This document shows positions 46,517 through 54,802 of a DNA stretch of 64,000 nt, in pieces. The stretch is taken from the NCBI RefSeq assembly GCF_002160985.1, contig NZ_NFLQ01000019.1, forward strand, positions 1-64,000, given 5' to 3'. The DNA is from Lachnoclostridium sp. An118. GTDB lineage: Bacteria > Bacillota > Clostridia > Lachnospirales > Lachnospiraceae. The notes beneath the pieces were generated by a model that saw nothing but the letters and a program-made list of their open reading frames with translations, searched no databases and was not told the origin of the DNA. The position numbers were made by a program, and so were the translations under genes. Every line of letters begins with the position of its first letter. The stretch's first letter is position 1.

Positions 46517-46697
46517 AAAAACCTCTTCTCCCAGGAGCGCCCGGCCAGCCCCTCCGCTGGCCGGTACACTGAGTCTATCTTATCATATCATCACGTACTA
46601 TTTTAAGTCCTCCGGGAGAAAAACCTGTAACAAAAACTATACCTGGCATGCAAAAAATTAAACCTGTGTGTTTTCCAGACAACCTGCATATATACTT

Positions 46698-46726
46698 GCG
46701 GTGCACCCATATGACGGGTGCACCGC
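46698..46726. terminator. Perfect hairpin after the DUF3990/DUF3791 cassette
   Basis: GCGGTGCACCC (46698-46708) and GGGTGCACCGC (46716-46726) form a perfect 11-bp stem with a 7-nt loop, 20 bp past the last cassette gene. No T run follows on either strand, so it is a hairpin-only end. Confidence 0.55.
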
Positions 46727-46745
46727 TCATCCATATCAGCGTAAA

Positions 46746-46955
46746 TTACCATGCGCTTTTCCCAGTTTTCATTAAACTATCAATATCCATATAGGCGTTT
46801 TCAATACGTTCCGTATGATAGACCCAATAATTATCATATATCTTTTTGATAATTCCGCCTTTTTCCCACTCCTTAAGCACATCTCCTGTTTTTTTGTTTT
46901 TGTATGCGGAATAATATTCCAATAAGTACATAAAGAATTTCATTTCCTCTGTCAT
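46746..46955 (-). CDS. DUF3791-like small protein (69 aa)
   Basis: A 69-residue protein. The pattern FFMYLLEYYSAYKNKKTGDVLKEWEKGGIIKKIYDNYWVYHTERIENAYMDIDSL recalls DUF3791 proteins (helical, with a YxxYHTE..xxxYxDID ending). It is the last gene of the six-gene cassette, one base after the 81-residue gene. In related clusters DUF3791 proteins lie beside DUF3990 proteins; I infer an antitoxin or accessory role. Confidence 0.6.
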   Translation of the reverse strand: MTEEMKFFMYLLEYYSAYKNKKTGDVLKEWEKGGIIKKIYDNYWVYHTERIENAYMDIDSLMKTGKSAW

Positions 46956-46956
46956 A

Positions 46957-47202
46957 CTATTCCTCCCTTATATACACAGAATTTCTAGGATCGCCTGTAA
47001 CCTTTTCACACTCCCATATTTCAAAGATCGCTTCCGCACCAAATTCAGTCATTCCACACTCCTCATTTTCAAGCATTTCGTGTGTTTTTGAGCATACAAA
47101 TGCTTTCAAAGCTTCCATTTGACTCAATCCATATTTGTCAGCTATCATCATAACCACTTCATTGTTATAATAATCTATAATTTCAGGTTCCAATCTTCTC
47201 AT
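46957..47202 (-). CDS. Small acidic protein of the DUF3990 cassette (81 aa)
   Basis: An 81-residue protein overlapping the upstream DUF3990 gene by 4 bp. It has a helical layout (EIIDYYNNEVVMMIADKYGLSQMEALKAFVCSKTHEMLENEECGM) similar to the 76-residue protein of the first DUF3990 unit (shared EA...F..S...E.L..EE.G pattern), so the two are probably homologous. Likely the immunity/antitoxin partner of the DUF3990 protein, by position. No verified function. Confidence 0.55.
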   Translation of the reverse strand: MRRLEPEIIDYYNNEVVMMIADKYGLSQMEALKAFVCSKTHEMLENEECGMTEFGAEAIFEIWECEKVTGDPRNSVYIREE

Positions 47203-47678
47203 ATGAATTTCACCTCATTAAATTTCAGGATCGAAAGTGCTTTTTCTGTTTTAAAAACATACTGATCTTTTAATTTTTGTGGAAGTAATAATTGTATCGC
47301 AATGTCTTCTGTAAAATAACCTTTCAGATAATTATTTACAGTACGGATTGCCTGGTCATTTGCCACTGGCCCGGCAACTATATCGTATGTATCTTTTATG
47401 GATTTATCAGTTCTATGTGCAGCTACATATCTAAGCCACTCTTTATTTGCTGCATCAAAAATTAGTACATCAAGTTTTTCAAATTCACTTTCATCAAAAC
47501 TGAATACGGATATAATAGGAACTCCTTTTTCCCGCCTGGCAGTAGTGCGAATCGCCCATTTCTTCGCCTGCTCATAATCACTTGTAAGGTAAAAACCTGT
47601 CCCAAAATCCAACAATCTTTTTGACTGGATAATTTTCGGGTTTTTTACTTCCACATTGCTACCATGATATAAAATCAT
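47199..47678 (-). CDS. DUF3990 protein, ADP-ribosyltransferase-like (159 aa)
   Basis: A 159-residue protein. It opens MILYHGSNVEVKNPKIIQSKRLLDFGTGFYLTSDYEQAKKWA. The YHGS, DFGTGFYLT and QAKKWA blocks match the H-Y part of H-Y-E-type ADP-ribosyltransferases (His in YHG, Tyr in GFYLT), and YDIVAGPVAND follows. This is the hallmark of DUF3990. A toxin-like activity is inferred. It is 36 bp after the previous cassette gene and 4 bp coupled to the next. Confidence 0.7.
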   Translation of the reverse strand: MILYHGSNVEVKNPKIIQSKRLLDFGTGFYLTSDYEQAKKWAIRTTARREKGVPIISVFSFDESEFEKLDVLIFDAANKEWLRYVAAHRTDKSIKDTYDIVAGPVANDQAIRTVNNYLKGYFTEDIAIQLLLPQKLKDQYVFKTEKALSILKFNEVKFI

Positions 47679-47714
47679 AAATTTCCTCCATATATCGCTC
47701 TGAACGGTTATAAT

Positions 47715-47945
47715 CTATATCTCTGCTTGAATAATATGTCCAAAATTCAGCTCATCCTTAAAAAGATCATATACATATCCCGAGCTTTCCAGATATAGTC
47801 CGGTTTCTTCATCCTGAAGCTTTTCAAAAACTTCCGAATTATAAAATTTATTCATTGCCTCGTCGTATTCTATATTCTGATCCGTCGCAAGCATATCAAC
47901 TACATCCTGTATCATATATTCAATTAACTGTTTCTGCTCATTCAT
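47715..47945 (-). CDS. Small acidic protein of the first DUF3990 unit (76 aa)
   Basis: A 76-residue protein starting one base after the stop of the preceding DUF3990 gene. It reads QLIEYMIQDVVDMLATDQNIEYDEAMNKFYNSEVFEKLQDEETGL and is predicted to be helical and acidic. Its pattern resembles the 81-residue gene after the second DUF3990 protein, so the cassette looks like a duplication of a DUF3990-partner pair. Confidence 0.55.
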   Translation of the reverse strand: MNEQKQLIEYMIQDVVDMLATDQNIEYDEAMNKFYNSEVFEKLQDEETGLYLESSGYVYDLFKDELNFGHIIQAEI

Positions 47946-47946
47946 T

Positions 47947-48450
47947 TTAATCGACCACCTTCCGTAAAAGTTTAATACTTTTTTCTGTATGAAAAGAATA
48001 TTGCGAAGATGTTTTTCTATATATCATTCCTTTCAGCAGTGTGGAAAAATCAATGATTTCATTTTCATATTGTCGGAATAATAATGCCATATTATCATCA
48101 GCAACAGGGCCTATTACGATATCGTATTTATTATCTCTATTGCACAGAAGACTTTTTTCATCTGTAAATGTTCTATTCCGATTATTCATTATAAATTTTG
48201 CCCATTCTTCCGTCGTATGTACGCCAAAATCTTTTATTCTTAAATCCGGCAATTCTCTAAAATCGTCATCTATTTCATAAATATTCACGACTGGAAATCC
48301 GCCGTAAATTTTAGATACTCTTGTAGCCATCTTTTCTGCCTGTTCTTCGAGATCTGTCAAATAACCCCCCTGTCCAAAATCCTTATATGGCCTACACATC
48401 GCTAAATTAATACTGTCTATTACTATATTGCTTCCATGATATAATCTCAT
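47947..48450 (-). CDS. DUF3990 protein, ADP-ribosyltransferase-like (167 aa)
   Basis: A 167-residue paralogue of the second unit's protein. It shares the LYHGS start, KDFGQGGYLTDLEEQAEKMATR, YDIVIGPVADD and a C-terminal KGMIYRKTSSQYSFHTEKSIKLL. Identity is modest, so the duplication is old. It overlaps the upstream 72-residue gene by 4 bp. Confidence 0.7.
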   Translation of the reverse strand: MRLYHGSNIVIDSINLAMCRPYKDFGQGGYLTDLEEQAEKMATRVSKIYGGFPVVNIYEIDDDFRELPDLRIKDFGVHTTEEWAKFIMNNRNRTFTDEKSLLCNRDNKYDIVIGPVADDNMALLFRQYENEIIDFSTLLKGMIYRKTSSQYSFHTEKSIKLLRKVVD

Positions 48451-48665
48451 AGCATACCTCCATTTCTACGGCACATCATTCCCAAATCTTCCAATATAGT
48501 TTCAAAATCCAATGTATGTTCCACATCATAGTTTTCTTTAATAAAGTCAATCCCTTTAAAGTGGAAAAGATATCGGAATGCTTCCTGCACACTCAGATTA
48601 TATTTCCGGGCAAATTCATTTACACAAGCAACCGTAAAACCAATCTTTTTCTTTTGTTCGCTCAT
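48447..48665 (-). CDS. DUF3791-like small protein (72 aa)
   Basis: A 72-residue protein (KKIGFTVACVNEFARKYNLSVQEAFRYLFHFKGIDFIKENYDVEHTLDFETI) that heads the cassette. The NEFARKYNLSVQEAFRYL...GIDFIKENYDVEHTL pattern fits DUF3791-like antitoxin or partner proteins. AGGAGG lies just before the start. Confidence 0.6.
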   Translation of the reverse strand: MSEQKKKIGFTVACVNEFARKYNLSVQEAFRYLFHFKGIDFIKENYDVEHTLDFETILEDLGMMCRRNGGML

Positions 48666-48793
48666 TCAAAACCTCCTCTTGATAAGCCCCATTTACTTGA
48701 AATGGTTTCAGAATTTATCCTTTTCACTCGATTACTGATGTGAATCATCATTCTCTCTCAATCTTGAAATGCTATAAATACATTTTCCTCTTT

Positions 48794-49996
48794 TCAATCT
48801 TTAGGGAACATATTCTGAAGCATAAATTTCTTCATTTTTCTTAATTCATTACACTTTCGTTGGTGAAGGGTGATGAGGTTGTCAAGTTGGCGGAAATATG
48901 CCCCGATTTGCTGATGTTCGTGTTCATTCTTCGGAGAGAATACCGCTATTTTTGCCAAGTCGTTTGCGTTAATTGCAGGATAGCTTGTTCCTGTACAGTT
49001 ATCCAAAACCATTTTAATAAATTTCCCGTTTTGAACAAGACTAAGCAAAAAGTAACCATCTATAAATGGGCGTAACTGAGCATATCCAGTTGAAAAAACA
49101 TAGTGTTTATCAGGCATTTCAAAGAGATAATTATTCTTTTGATAAGGTCTAACTGTTTGATAAAATAAATCTCCTGTATGAGCTAACCTCTGTGCTCTGG
49201 ACGGTGCAGTTGCTTTATTTTCAGTCCTATGAGACAACATCTCTGTACCAACTACCGATTCAAGATCAACATATTCAAACTCATCAGGTAGTTCCTCTTT
49301 GGGATTAAAAACAGCAAGTTCCCCCAACTTACGCTGTTCCCAAACGTCAGTAAAACCAGAAAATCTTATTTCTGGAACATTCATCCCATTTTGAGGAAAC
49401 ATTTTTTGAAGCATATATTTTTTCAATGTTTTTACTTCATCACACTTTCGCTGGTGAAGGGTGATGAGGTGATCGAGTTTTTCAAAATATCTGCCAATAG
49501 CCTTTTGTTCTTCAATAGATTTTGGCATCATTAATCTCATATCGGACATTTGTTTGCCCGATACCTCCACAAATGTCGACCCCGCTCCAACAGTTTCTCC
49601 ATACCTTTTCAATTCATATGCTCGTGAAAAAATAAAGTATGAATCAAGTTTATCTCGATATGGAACAATAGATTGAAAACCTTGATTAGTGCACGCTTCC
49701 TTCCGTAAAATCGCCATTTTACCGATTCCAGCACGTGAAGTAAATAAAACTGTTCCTATTGGCAACATTTTTGCTGAACTATTATCAAGTCCTTCTTCTG
49801 TAATTTTTCTTTCACTTGAATCTACAAAAATCTGATCTGCAATTTCTGCCGGTGCATACCAATCTATATCACCATCCCAGAACTCATTTCTACCAGTGCT
49901 TGGTGTTCCTCCTCCAACAATATCTGCAACATCCCCCAACTTACGCTGTTCCCAATCATCTGTAAACCCTTTAAATCTGATCTTTGGTTTTCCCAT
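48794..49996 (-). CDS. hsdS: Type I restriction-modification specificity subunit HsdS
   Basis: A 400-residue protein made of two target-recognition halves. Each half begins IRF-GFTD-WEQRKLG (residues 5-21 and 211-227) and ends in the same helix, FxxLDxLITLHQRKCxE. Within the DNA, a 24-bp stretch is repeated exactly (49320-49343 and 49933-49956), and a second near-identical ~28-bp stretch occurs around 48849 and 49444. It should direct HsdM to a bipartite site. It is 5 bp after hsdM. Confidence 0.92.
   Translation of the reverse strand: MGKPKIRFKGFTDDWEQRKLGDVADIVGGGTPSTGRNEFWDGDIDWYAPAEIADQIFVDSSERKITEEGLDNSSAKMLPIGTVLFTSRAGIGKMAILRKEACTNQGFQSIVPYRDKLDSYFIFSRAYELKRYGETVGAGSTFVEVSGKQMSDMRLMMPKSIEEQKAIGRYFEKLDHLITLHQRKCDEVKTLKKYMLQKMFPQNGMNVPEIRFSGFTDVWEQRKLGELAVFNPKEELPDEFEYVDLESVVGTEMLSHRTENKATAPSRAQRLAHTGDLFYQTVRPYQKNNYLFEMPDKHYVFSTGYAQLRPFIDGYFLLSLVQNGKFIKMVLDNCTGTSYPAINANDLAKIAVFSPKNEHEHQQIGAYFRQLDNLITLHQRKCNELRKMKKFMLQNMFPKD
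49320..49956. repeat. Pair of 24-bp direct repeats inside hsdS
   Basis: Exact 24-bp copies at 49320-49343 and 49933-49956 encode the start of both HsdS recognition halves. Such repeats are the classic substrate for recombination that swaps recognition domains, though both copies here are in the same gene and orientation. Confidence 0.75.
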
Positions 49997-50001
49997 ATTG
50001 T

Positions 50002-51600
50002 TTACCTCTCGATCCTTCCAATCAAGTCATTTAGCGATGCCATGATGTTTTCATCCGATGAAGTTAATTCTTTGAGAAGTGACACAAAATCCTGCTGTAC
50101 ATTTTCAAGTTCTTCATCCGTCTTTCTCATATCCATTAAAAGTGCGTTTAGATCAACTTCTTCTTCCTTCTCGAAATTATCAACATATCGCGGTATATTG
50201 AGATTAAAATCATTCTTTTCAATATCTTCAAAACTGGCAAGAAAAGATTCTTTGTCTACAGTCTCTCTATTCTTATAGAGGTCAATAACGGCATCTATGT
50301 GCTCATCTGTCATCGCATTTTGTCTTTTACCTTTTTCAAACTTCTTCGAGGCGTCTATAAACAGTACATCTCTTCCATCTCTATGTTTCTTTAACACAAT
50401 GATACATGTAGGAATCGATGTATTATAAAATAAATTCGCCGGCAGTCCTATGACTGCATAGATATTACCTGCCCGAAGCAGTTTTTCCCGTATTTTCCCT
50501 TCTGCCGCTCCGCGGAAAAGGACTCCATGAGGCAATACAATCGCCATAGTTCCATTGCTCTTTAAATGATACAATCCATGCAATAAAAATGCATAATCCG
50601 CTTTTGACTTAGGTGCCAGCACTCCATAGTCGCTGAATCTTTCATCCTGCAGAAAGCCTGCTGCCGCACTCCATTTTGCAGAGTACGGCGGATTCATAAG
50701 CACCATGTTAAAATCTGTCTCCTCTCCGGTAGGCCAGTCTTCATCCAACGTGTCACCATTGCGGAGTTTTTGATTTTCCGGAGCAATCCCGTGCAGGAAC
50801 ATATTCATTCTTGCCAGATTATAAGTGGATGTCATCAGTTCCTGCCCGTAGTATCTGATATACTCTGGTTCTGAAGCGTATTTTTTAGCATTCAGCAGAA
50901 GAGACCCAGAACCCATACAGGGATCATATACAGACAATCCTCTCCTTTTCTCCTGCCCGGAGATTGCAATTCTTGTCAAAATTTTTGACACAGCCTGCGG
51001 TGTATAAAATTCTCCAGCCTTTTTCCCCGTTTCAGAAGCAAATTGTCCAATCAGATATTCATAAGCGTTTCCCAGCACATCTGCATCTGTGTTCAATAAA
51101 TCCGCTTTGTCAATTTCCTTGATCAAACTTGAAATTGTGTCACTCTGCTTCTGATCTCCCGCTCCCAGACGGTTAGAATACAGATCAATATCAGTAAACA
51201 GATCTGCAAATAAGGGATCACTTTGTTCTATATTATTAAAAGCCTTTTGTAACTGCTCACGATTAAAAGAATTATTTTTTGCCATCTCTGCAAAAAAAGT
51301 ATATGTAAGTTCCGGCTCAATTACATAATGACACTCTAATTTTATCTGCTCCTTTAATTCCTCAGCACTTTCATCTGCAAGCGCTTCCTTATACGCTTCC
51401 AGAGCATCTTTCAGATTTTCCGGCTTATCATCATTCAGCAGATCATATACTCTGATCAAAAAGGAATCTGACAGGTATTTATAGAAAACAATCCCCAACA
51501 AATAATCTTTATATTCATTCGCATCCATTTTAGATCGGAGAATATCCGCACCGCTCCATAACACACTTATCAGGTCTTTGCTGTTTTCCAGTTCTGCCAT
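50002..51600 (-). CDS. hsdM: Type I restriction-modification methyltransferase subunit HsdM
   Basis: A 532-residue N6-adenine methyltransferase. The N-terminal helical domain (LISVLWSGADILRSKMDANEYKDYLLGIVFYKYLS) leads to the catalytic domain with motif I (VYDPCMGSGSLLL) and motif IV NPPY (VLMNPPYSAKW). It has HsdS downstream, but no HsdR anywhere in the window, so this could be an orphan modification unit or its HsdR lies elsewhere. Confidence 0.93.
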   Translation of the reverse strand: MAELENSKDLISVLWSGADILRSKMDANEYKDYLLGIVFYKYLSDSFLIRVYDLLNDDKPENLKDALEAYKEALADESAEELKEQIKLECHYVIEPELTYTFFAEMAKNNSFNREQLQKAFNNIEQSDPLFADLFTDIDLYSNRLGAGDQKQSDTISSLIKEIDKADLLNTDADVLGNAYEYLIGQFASETGKKAGEFYTPQAVSKILTRIAISGQEKRRGLSVYDPCMGSGSLLLNAKKYASEPEYIRYYGQELMTSTYNLARMNMFLHGIAPENQKLRNGDTLDEDWPTGEETDFNMVLMNPPYSAKWSAAAGFLQDERFSDYGVLAPKSKADYAFLLHGLYHLKSNGTMAIVLPHGVLFRGAAEGKIREKLLRAGNIYAVIGLPANLFYNTSIPTCIIVLKKHRDGRDVLFIDASKKFEKGKRQNAMTDEHIDAVIDLYKNRETVDKESFLASFEDIEKNDFNLNIPRYVDNFEKEEEVDLNALLMDMRKTDEELENVQQDFVSLLKELTSSDENIMASLNDLIGRIER

Positions 51601-51748
51601 TTTTCTTTTCCTCCAGTTTTTAATCCATTTAGCTTATTATACCATATAAATCATCTACTATCATTCCAAAGGTATTTATAGAACGCTTATACCTTCTCCA
51701 GATGCGTAACGGAGCCCGGAAAGACAAACACTCTCCAGGCTCTGTCTA

Positions 51749-52081
51749 TTACTCTTCTTCTGAATCCTTAATCTTCTGCGCCAGGCTCTTTTTGCACACC
51801 TTGCAGAGGATACCGTTTGAAGTTACCAGAACAACTTTAGCGGCCGCCCTGTCGCCAATCTTATCATACAGACGTCCGGCGCTCACAGACTCCCCCAGCA
51901 CGGTATAAATACTGTTTGCCACATAACCGATCTTTCCAAGGCCTTCCGCCTTTACCATGATCGCTTCCCGGTCATATTTATTATCCGGTTCCTTCTCTAA
52001 CTCAATCCGCATCCCCCTCCTTAAAAAATCATCTCCGAAATAGTGCTTCGTTCCTGTCAATGTAAAATAAATCTTTGCCAT
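51749..52081 (-). CDS. Stand-alone HIRAN-domain protein
   Basis: A 110-residue protein that is almost only a HIRAN domain: FTLTGTKHYFGDDFLRRGMRIELEKEPDNKYDREAIMVKAEGLGKIGYVANSIYTVL. HIRAN domains bind DNA 3' ends in helicase-like proteins. It lies 148 bp upstream of hsdM, in the same orientation, so a shared defence role is possible. Start at 52081 with AGGAGG before it. Confidence 0.8.
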   Translation of the reverse strand: MAKIYFTLTGTKHYFGDDFLRRGMRIELEKEPDNKYDREAIMVKAEGLGKIGYVANSIYTVLGESVSAGRLYDKIGDRAAAKVVLVTSNGILCKVCKKSLAQKIKDSEEE

Positions 52082-52226
52082 TGTTTCCTCCTCTTATCGC
52101 TATCTAACCTTTTTTGTTTCTTATAGCTACAGATTAGAGGGTCAGGTGTACGATAAAAATGCCATCTTATTCCCTGGTTCACTCCGGTTCGATCCCACTG
52201 CCATTTTCCCGCCACATAAATAGAAA

Positions 52227-52265
52227 AAGGACACCCTCTAAAATTTCTCTTAGAAAAGTGTCCTT
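52227..52265 (-). terminator. Intrinsic terminator at the end of the metG-like fragment
   Basis: AAGGACAC (52227-52234) pairs with GTGTCCTT (52258-52265) with a T-rich tail (TTTTTC) on the minus strand. It belongs to the gene ending at 52285 and would be the original terminator of a methionyl-tRNA synthetase gene. Confidence 0.7.
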
Positions 52266-52284
52266 GTTTGCTCTATTTAAAGAT

Positions 52285-52752
52285 TTAGTACAGCTTTGCT
52301 CCTGCCGGAATCTGGTCATCTACCATCAGCAGGTTCAGGCCTTCGTGTCCGTCATACTCATACACGGCGCTGATCAGCATGCCCTCGGAATCGATGCCCA
52401 TCATCTTCCTCGGCGGAAGGTTTGTAATGGCGATCGCTGTCTTTCCAACCAGCTCTTCGGGCTCATAGTACTCGTGGATACCGCTCAGGATCGTGCGTTT
52501 TCTGTCTGATCCGTCGTTCAGGGTGAACTTCAGGAGCTTCTTGCTCTTGGGGACCGCCTCGCAGGCCTCGATCTTCACGGCGCGGAAGTCGGACCGGCTG
52601 AACGTCTCGAAGTCCACCATATCTTCAAACAGGGGCTCTATCTTCACCCTGGACAGGTCAAGAGCAGGAGCGGATACCGCCGCTGTCTGTGCCGGCGCAA
52701 CGGACTGAGCCTCGTTGTTTGCCGCGTTCTTTGCGGCGCCCTGACTCTTCAT
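52285..52752 (-). pseudogene. tRNA-binding domain, probable 3' fragment of methionyl-tRNA synthetase gene
   Basis: The last ~105 residues are the C-terminal tRNA-binding (EMAP/MetRS-beta) domain: IEPLFEDMVDFETFSRSDFRAVKIEACEAVPKSKKLLKFTLND. The part before that (AAKNAANNEAQSVAPAQTAAVS) looks like a linker. Upstream the frame stays open for another 15 codons (HEEIIKYFPT) to a stop, and no ribosome binding site precedes the ATG. This reads as the tail of a full MetRS gene cut by the integrated element; a freestanding tRNA-binding protein is the alternative. Confidence 0.65.
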
Positions 52753-52865
52753 GGTGGGGAAATATTTTATGATCTCTTCGTGATCACTTATTATCCCTTA
52801 TTCCGGCATGCGACTAGATAAAGATATTATTCATAATCCTTCGTTATCATTCATTATTCAATTCA

Positions 52866-52908
52866 TTTTGTTGTCATTTTGCTGTCATTCAAAAATTTTG
52901 TTGTCATT
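52866..52908. repeat. Integrase arm-type direct repeats
   Basis: Three direct copies of TTTT[GC]TGTCATT (on the minus strand AATGACARCAAAA), at 52866-52878, 52877-52889 and 52896-52908, with a diverged fourth copy (TTCGTTATCATT) at 52840-52851. They sit between the integrase gene and the metG fragment, where a Tn916-type integrase binds its arm sites. Confidence 0.6.
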
Positions 52909-52928
52909 CTCGAATTTGTGAGCCCTTC

Positions 52929-54164
52929 TCAAAAGATATCTAATTTGGCTGCCAAATTCTCGAATGATTCTTGTTTCTTCTTTTCTGTTGCTTCAGCGTA
53001 GATGTCCAATGTAGTCTCAATATTCTTATGACCCATAATTGACTGGATAACTTTTAAATTTGTTTCGTTTTCGCAAAGTCTGGTACAAAAAGTATGCCGC
53101 AAATGATGGCATGAAAAATTAGGTAGAATAATAGGATCCCTGTGTTCTTTTTTTGCCCGAACCACTTCGTCAGCATTATAGTTGTTGGCAATACGTTTTA
53201 TTGTGTGATTGACTGTCTGCGGATTTGGCACTGAACCAAACCGGTTACAGAAAATAAAACCCGTCATTCCATCAATCTCTGTCTCATTGAATCCGTTTTC
53301 CTTTTGTTCTTCATAGAGCATTTCAAAAGCGTCTTTTACGATATCCAGCATCGGTATAGTTCTGATGCCGGCATCTGTTTTCGGAAGTGAAACCCTTAAA
53401 ACACATTTATTACTTCCATTCGCCGGATAATATACTAAGCTGTGGTTAATACTGATTACTCGCTTTTTAAAGTCAAGATCCTGCCATCGTAATCCAAGCG
53501 CTTCTCCGATCCTGCAGCCTGTTCCCAATAAAATCGTAAACATAGGCCACCAGTGATAATAAATCGGATGGTTAGCAATATACTCCATAAAACATCGCTG
53601 CTGTTCAATGGTCAAAGCATGCCTGACGCCTCTGTTTTTCCCTGATTCTCTGCTTATTTCCTTCATTACACCATCAGTAGGATTTTTTCTGATAATCTCA
53701 TCTCTTACAGCCAGCTGAAATGTAGGGTGAAGCAGACAATGTACTGAATCAAGCGTTCCTAATGAAATACCCTGCTGATTAAGAAGATGATAGTAAAACT
53801 GCAAAACATCAGAATATTTTATCTCTGCAATTCTTTTCAGTCCAAAAGTATTCCTCACATAGTGATCATAAGTATATAAATAAGAACTTCTTGTAGACTC
53901 TCTCAAATTGTATTTAGTAGAGATATAACGATCAAAGGTTTCATTCAGAGTAGCCTTTCCGGCAACATATATATCCAGACCGTCCAACTGATCTTTTAAC
54001 AGTTTTTCTTCCTTTTCTCTTAATTGTGTAAGATCATTTGCGTAAATAAATTTCCGTCTACCAAGCGGATCCGTATAAGTATACATATACCGCTTATCCG
54101 ACGCTCTCTGCACCTCTCCTTTTCTTAACGACCTCCCCCGCAGATCTTTTCTTGTCTTTGCCAT
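52929..54164 (-). CDS. Tyrosine recombinase / integrase (Tn916 type)
   Basis: A 411-residue integrase. An N-terminal arm-binding domain (MYTYTDPLGRRKFIYANDLTQL), a SAM-like core-binding domain and a catalytic domain with GTGCRIGEALGLRW (Arg), CHHLRHTFCTRL (HxxR) and SIMGHKNIETTLDIYAEA (His and the nucleophilic Tyr). All R-H-R-H-Y elements are present. Its 3' end faces the attachment site, as in Tn916. Confidence 0.93.
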   Translation of the reverse strand: MAKTRKDLRGRSLRKGEVQRASDKRYMYTYTDPLGRRKFIYANDLTQLREKEEKLLKDQLDGLDIYVAGKATLNETFDRYISTKYNLRESTRSSYLYTYDHYVRNTFGLKRIAEIKYSDVLQFYYHLLNQQGISLGTLDSVHCLLHPTFQLAVRDEIIRKNPTDGVMKEISRESGKNRGVRHALTIEQQRCFMEYIANHPIYYHWWPMFTILLGTGCRIGEALGLRWQDLDFKKRVISINHSLVYYPANGSNKCVLRVSLPKTDAGIRTIPMLDIVKDAFEMLYEEQKENGFNETEIDGMTGFIFCNRFGSVPNPQTVNHTIKRIANNYNADEVVRAKKEHRDPIILPNFSCHHLRHTFCTRLCENETNLKVIQSIMGHKNIETTLDIYAEATEKKKQESFENLAAKLDIF

Positions 54165-54204
54165 GTTGTTTTCCTCCTCCCGATATGAAAGAAGGACTCA
54201 CTGA

Positions 54205-54387
54205 TTATTCCTGCTTAGAGATAAAAGCCTCCACTCCACGTAAAACAACATCTGTAGTGGTCATATTATGTTTTTCGGCGTATGCAAGCAGCTGCGAATA
54301 TAACTGGTCAGACACACGAATACTCAAGACTTTCTTCTTTGTGTTTTCAGATTTTGGTCTTCCCATCTTAGTCATAGCTGCATTCAT
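54205..54387 (-). CDS. Ribbon-helix-helix small protein
   Basis: A 60-residue protein with an N-terminal basic tail (GRPKSENTKKKVLSIRVSDQLYSQLLAYAEKHNMTTTDVVLRGVEAF), the RHH DNA-binding pattern. It lies 40 bp upstream of the integrase in the same direction. It may regulate the integrase or act as an excision factor. The correct start among several ATGs is uncertain. Confidence 0.75.
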   Translation of the reverse strand: MNAAMTKMGRPKSENTKKKVLSIRVSDQLYSQLLAYAEKHNMTTTDVVLRGVEAFISKQE

Positions 54388-54475
54388 ACCTCCTATGATT
54401 CACATTATACTTATTGTATGACAAAATGTCAACAGGCAGCAATCTTATCTGAGTCCTTTTTCGTACTGTAAATAA

Positions 54476-54685
54476 TCAATATTCTCTAAATGTTTCAAGA
54501 TACTTTTCAAAGATCTCACAGTTCACTAAGACAACTTTATCAATTTTATATGTCGCCTTAGCCTCTTTTGCTAATGCCTGGAATTTTGTCAATCCAAGAC
54601 TGTATTTTTCAGCGCCTTCCTGATATCTCACAAACTTCTTTTCGCAGCGCTTCGTTGCTTCAACATCTTTTCTGGCGAAACCCAT
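54476..54685 (-). CDS. DUF6462 family protein
   Basis: Start at 54685, 69 residues; an upstream in-frame frame adds 39 unlike residues. The sequence CEKKFVRYQEGAEKYSLGLTKFQALAKEAKATYKIDKVVLVNCEIFEKYLETF matches DUF6462 proteins, which are excisionase-like and often sit beside integrases in Clostridial mobile elements. A start-proximal GGGGC ribosome binding site is weak. Confidence 0.7.
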   Translation of the reverse strand: MGFARKDVEATKRCEKKFVRYQEGAEKYSLGLTKFQALAKEAKATYKIDKVVLVNCEIFEKYLETFREY

Positions 54686-54802
54686 AATAAAAAGCCCCTT
54701 TCTATAAATTAGATAAGGAATACATTTCCCTTCACTTTTCCATAAGAAAGAGGCTTCTTTTACAAGTTCTTTAGAAATAAATGTACTTAATATACTTATC
54801 AC

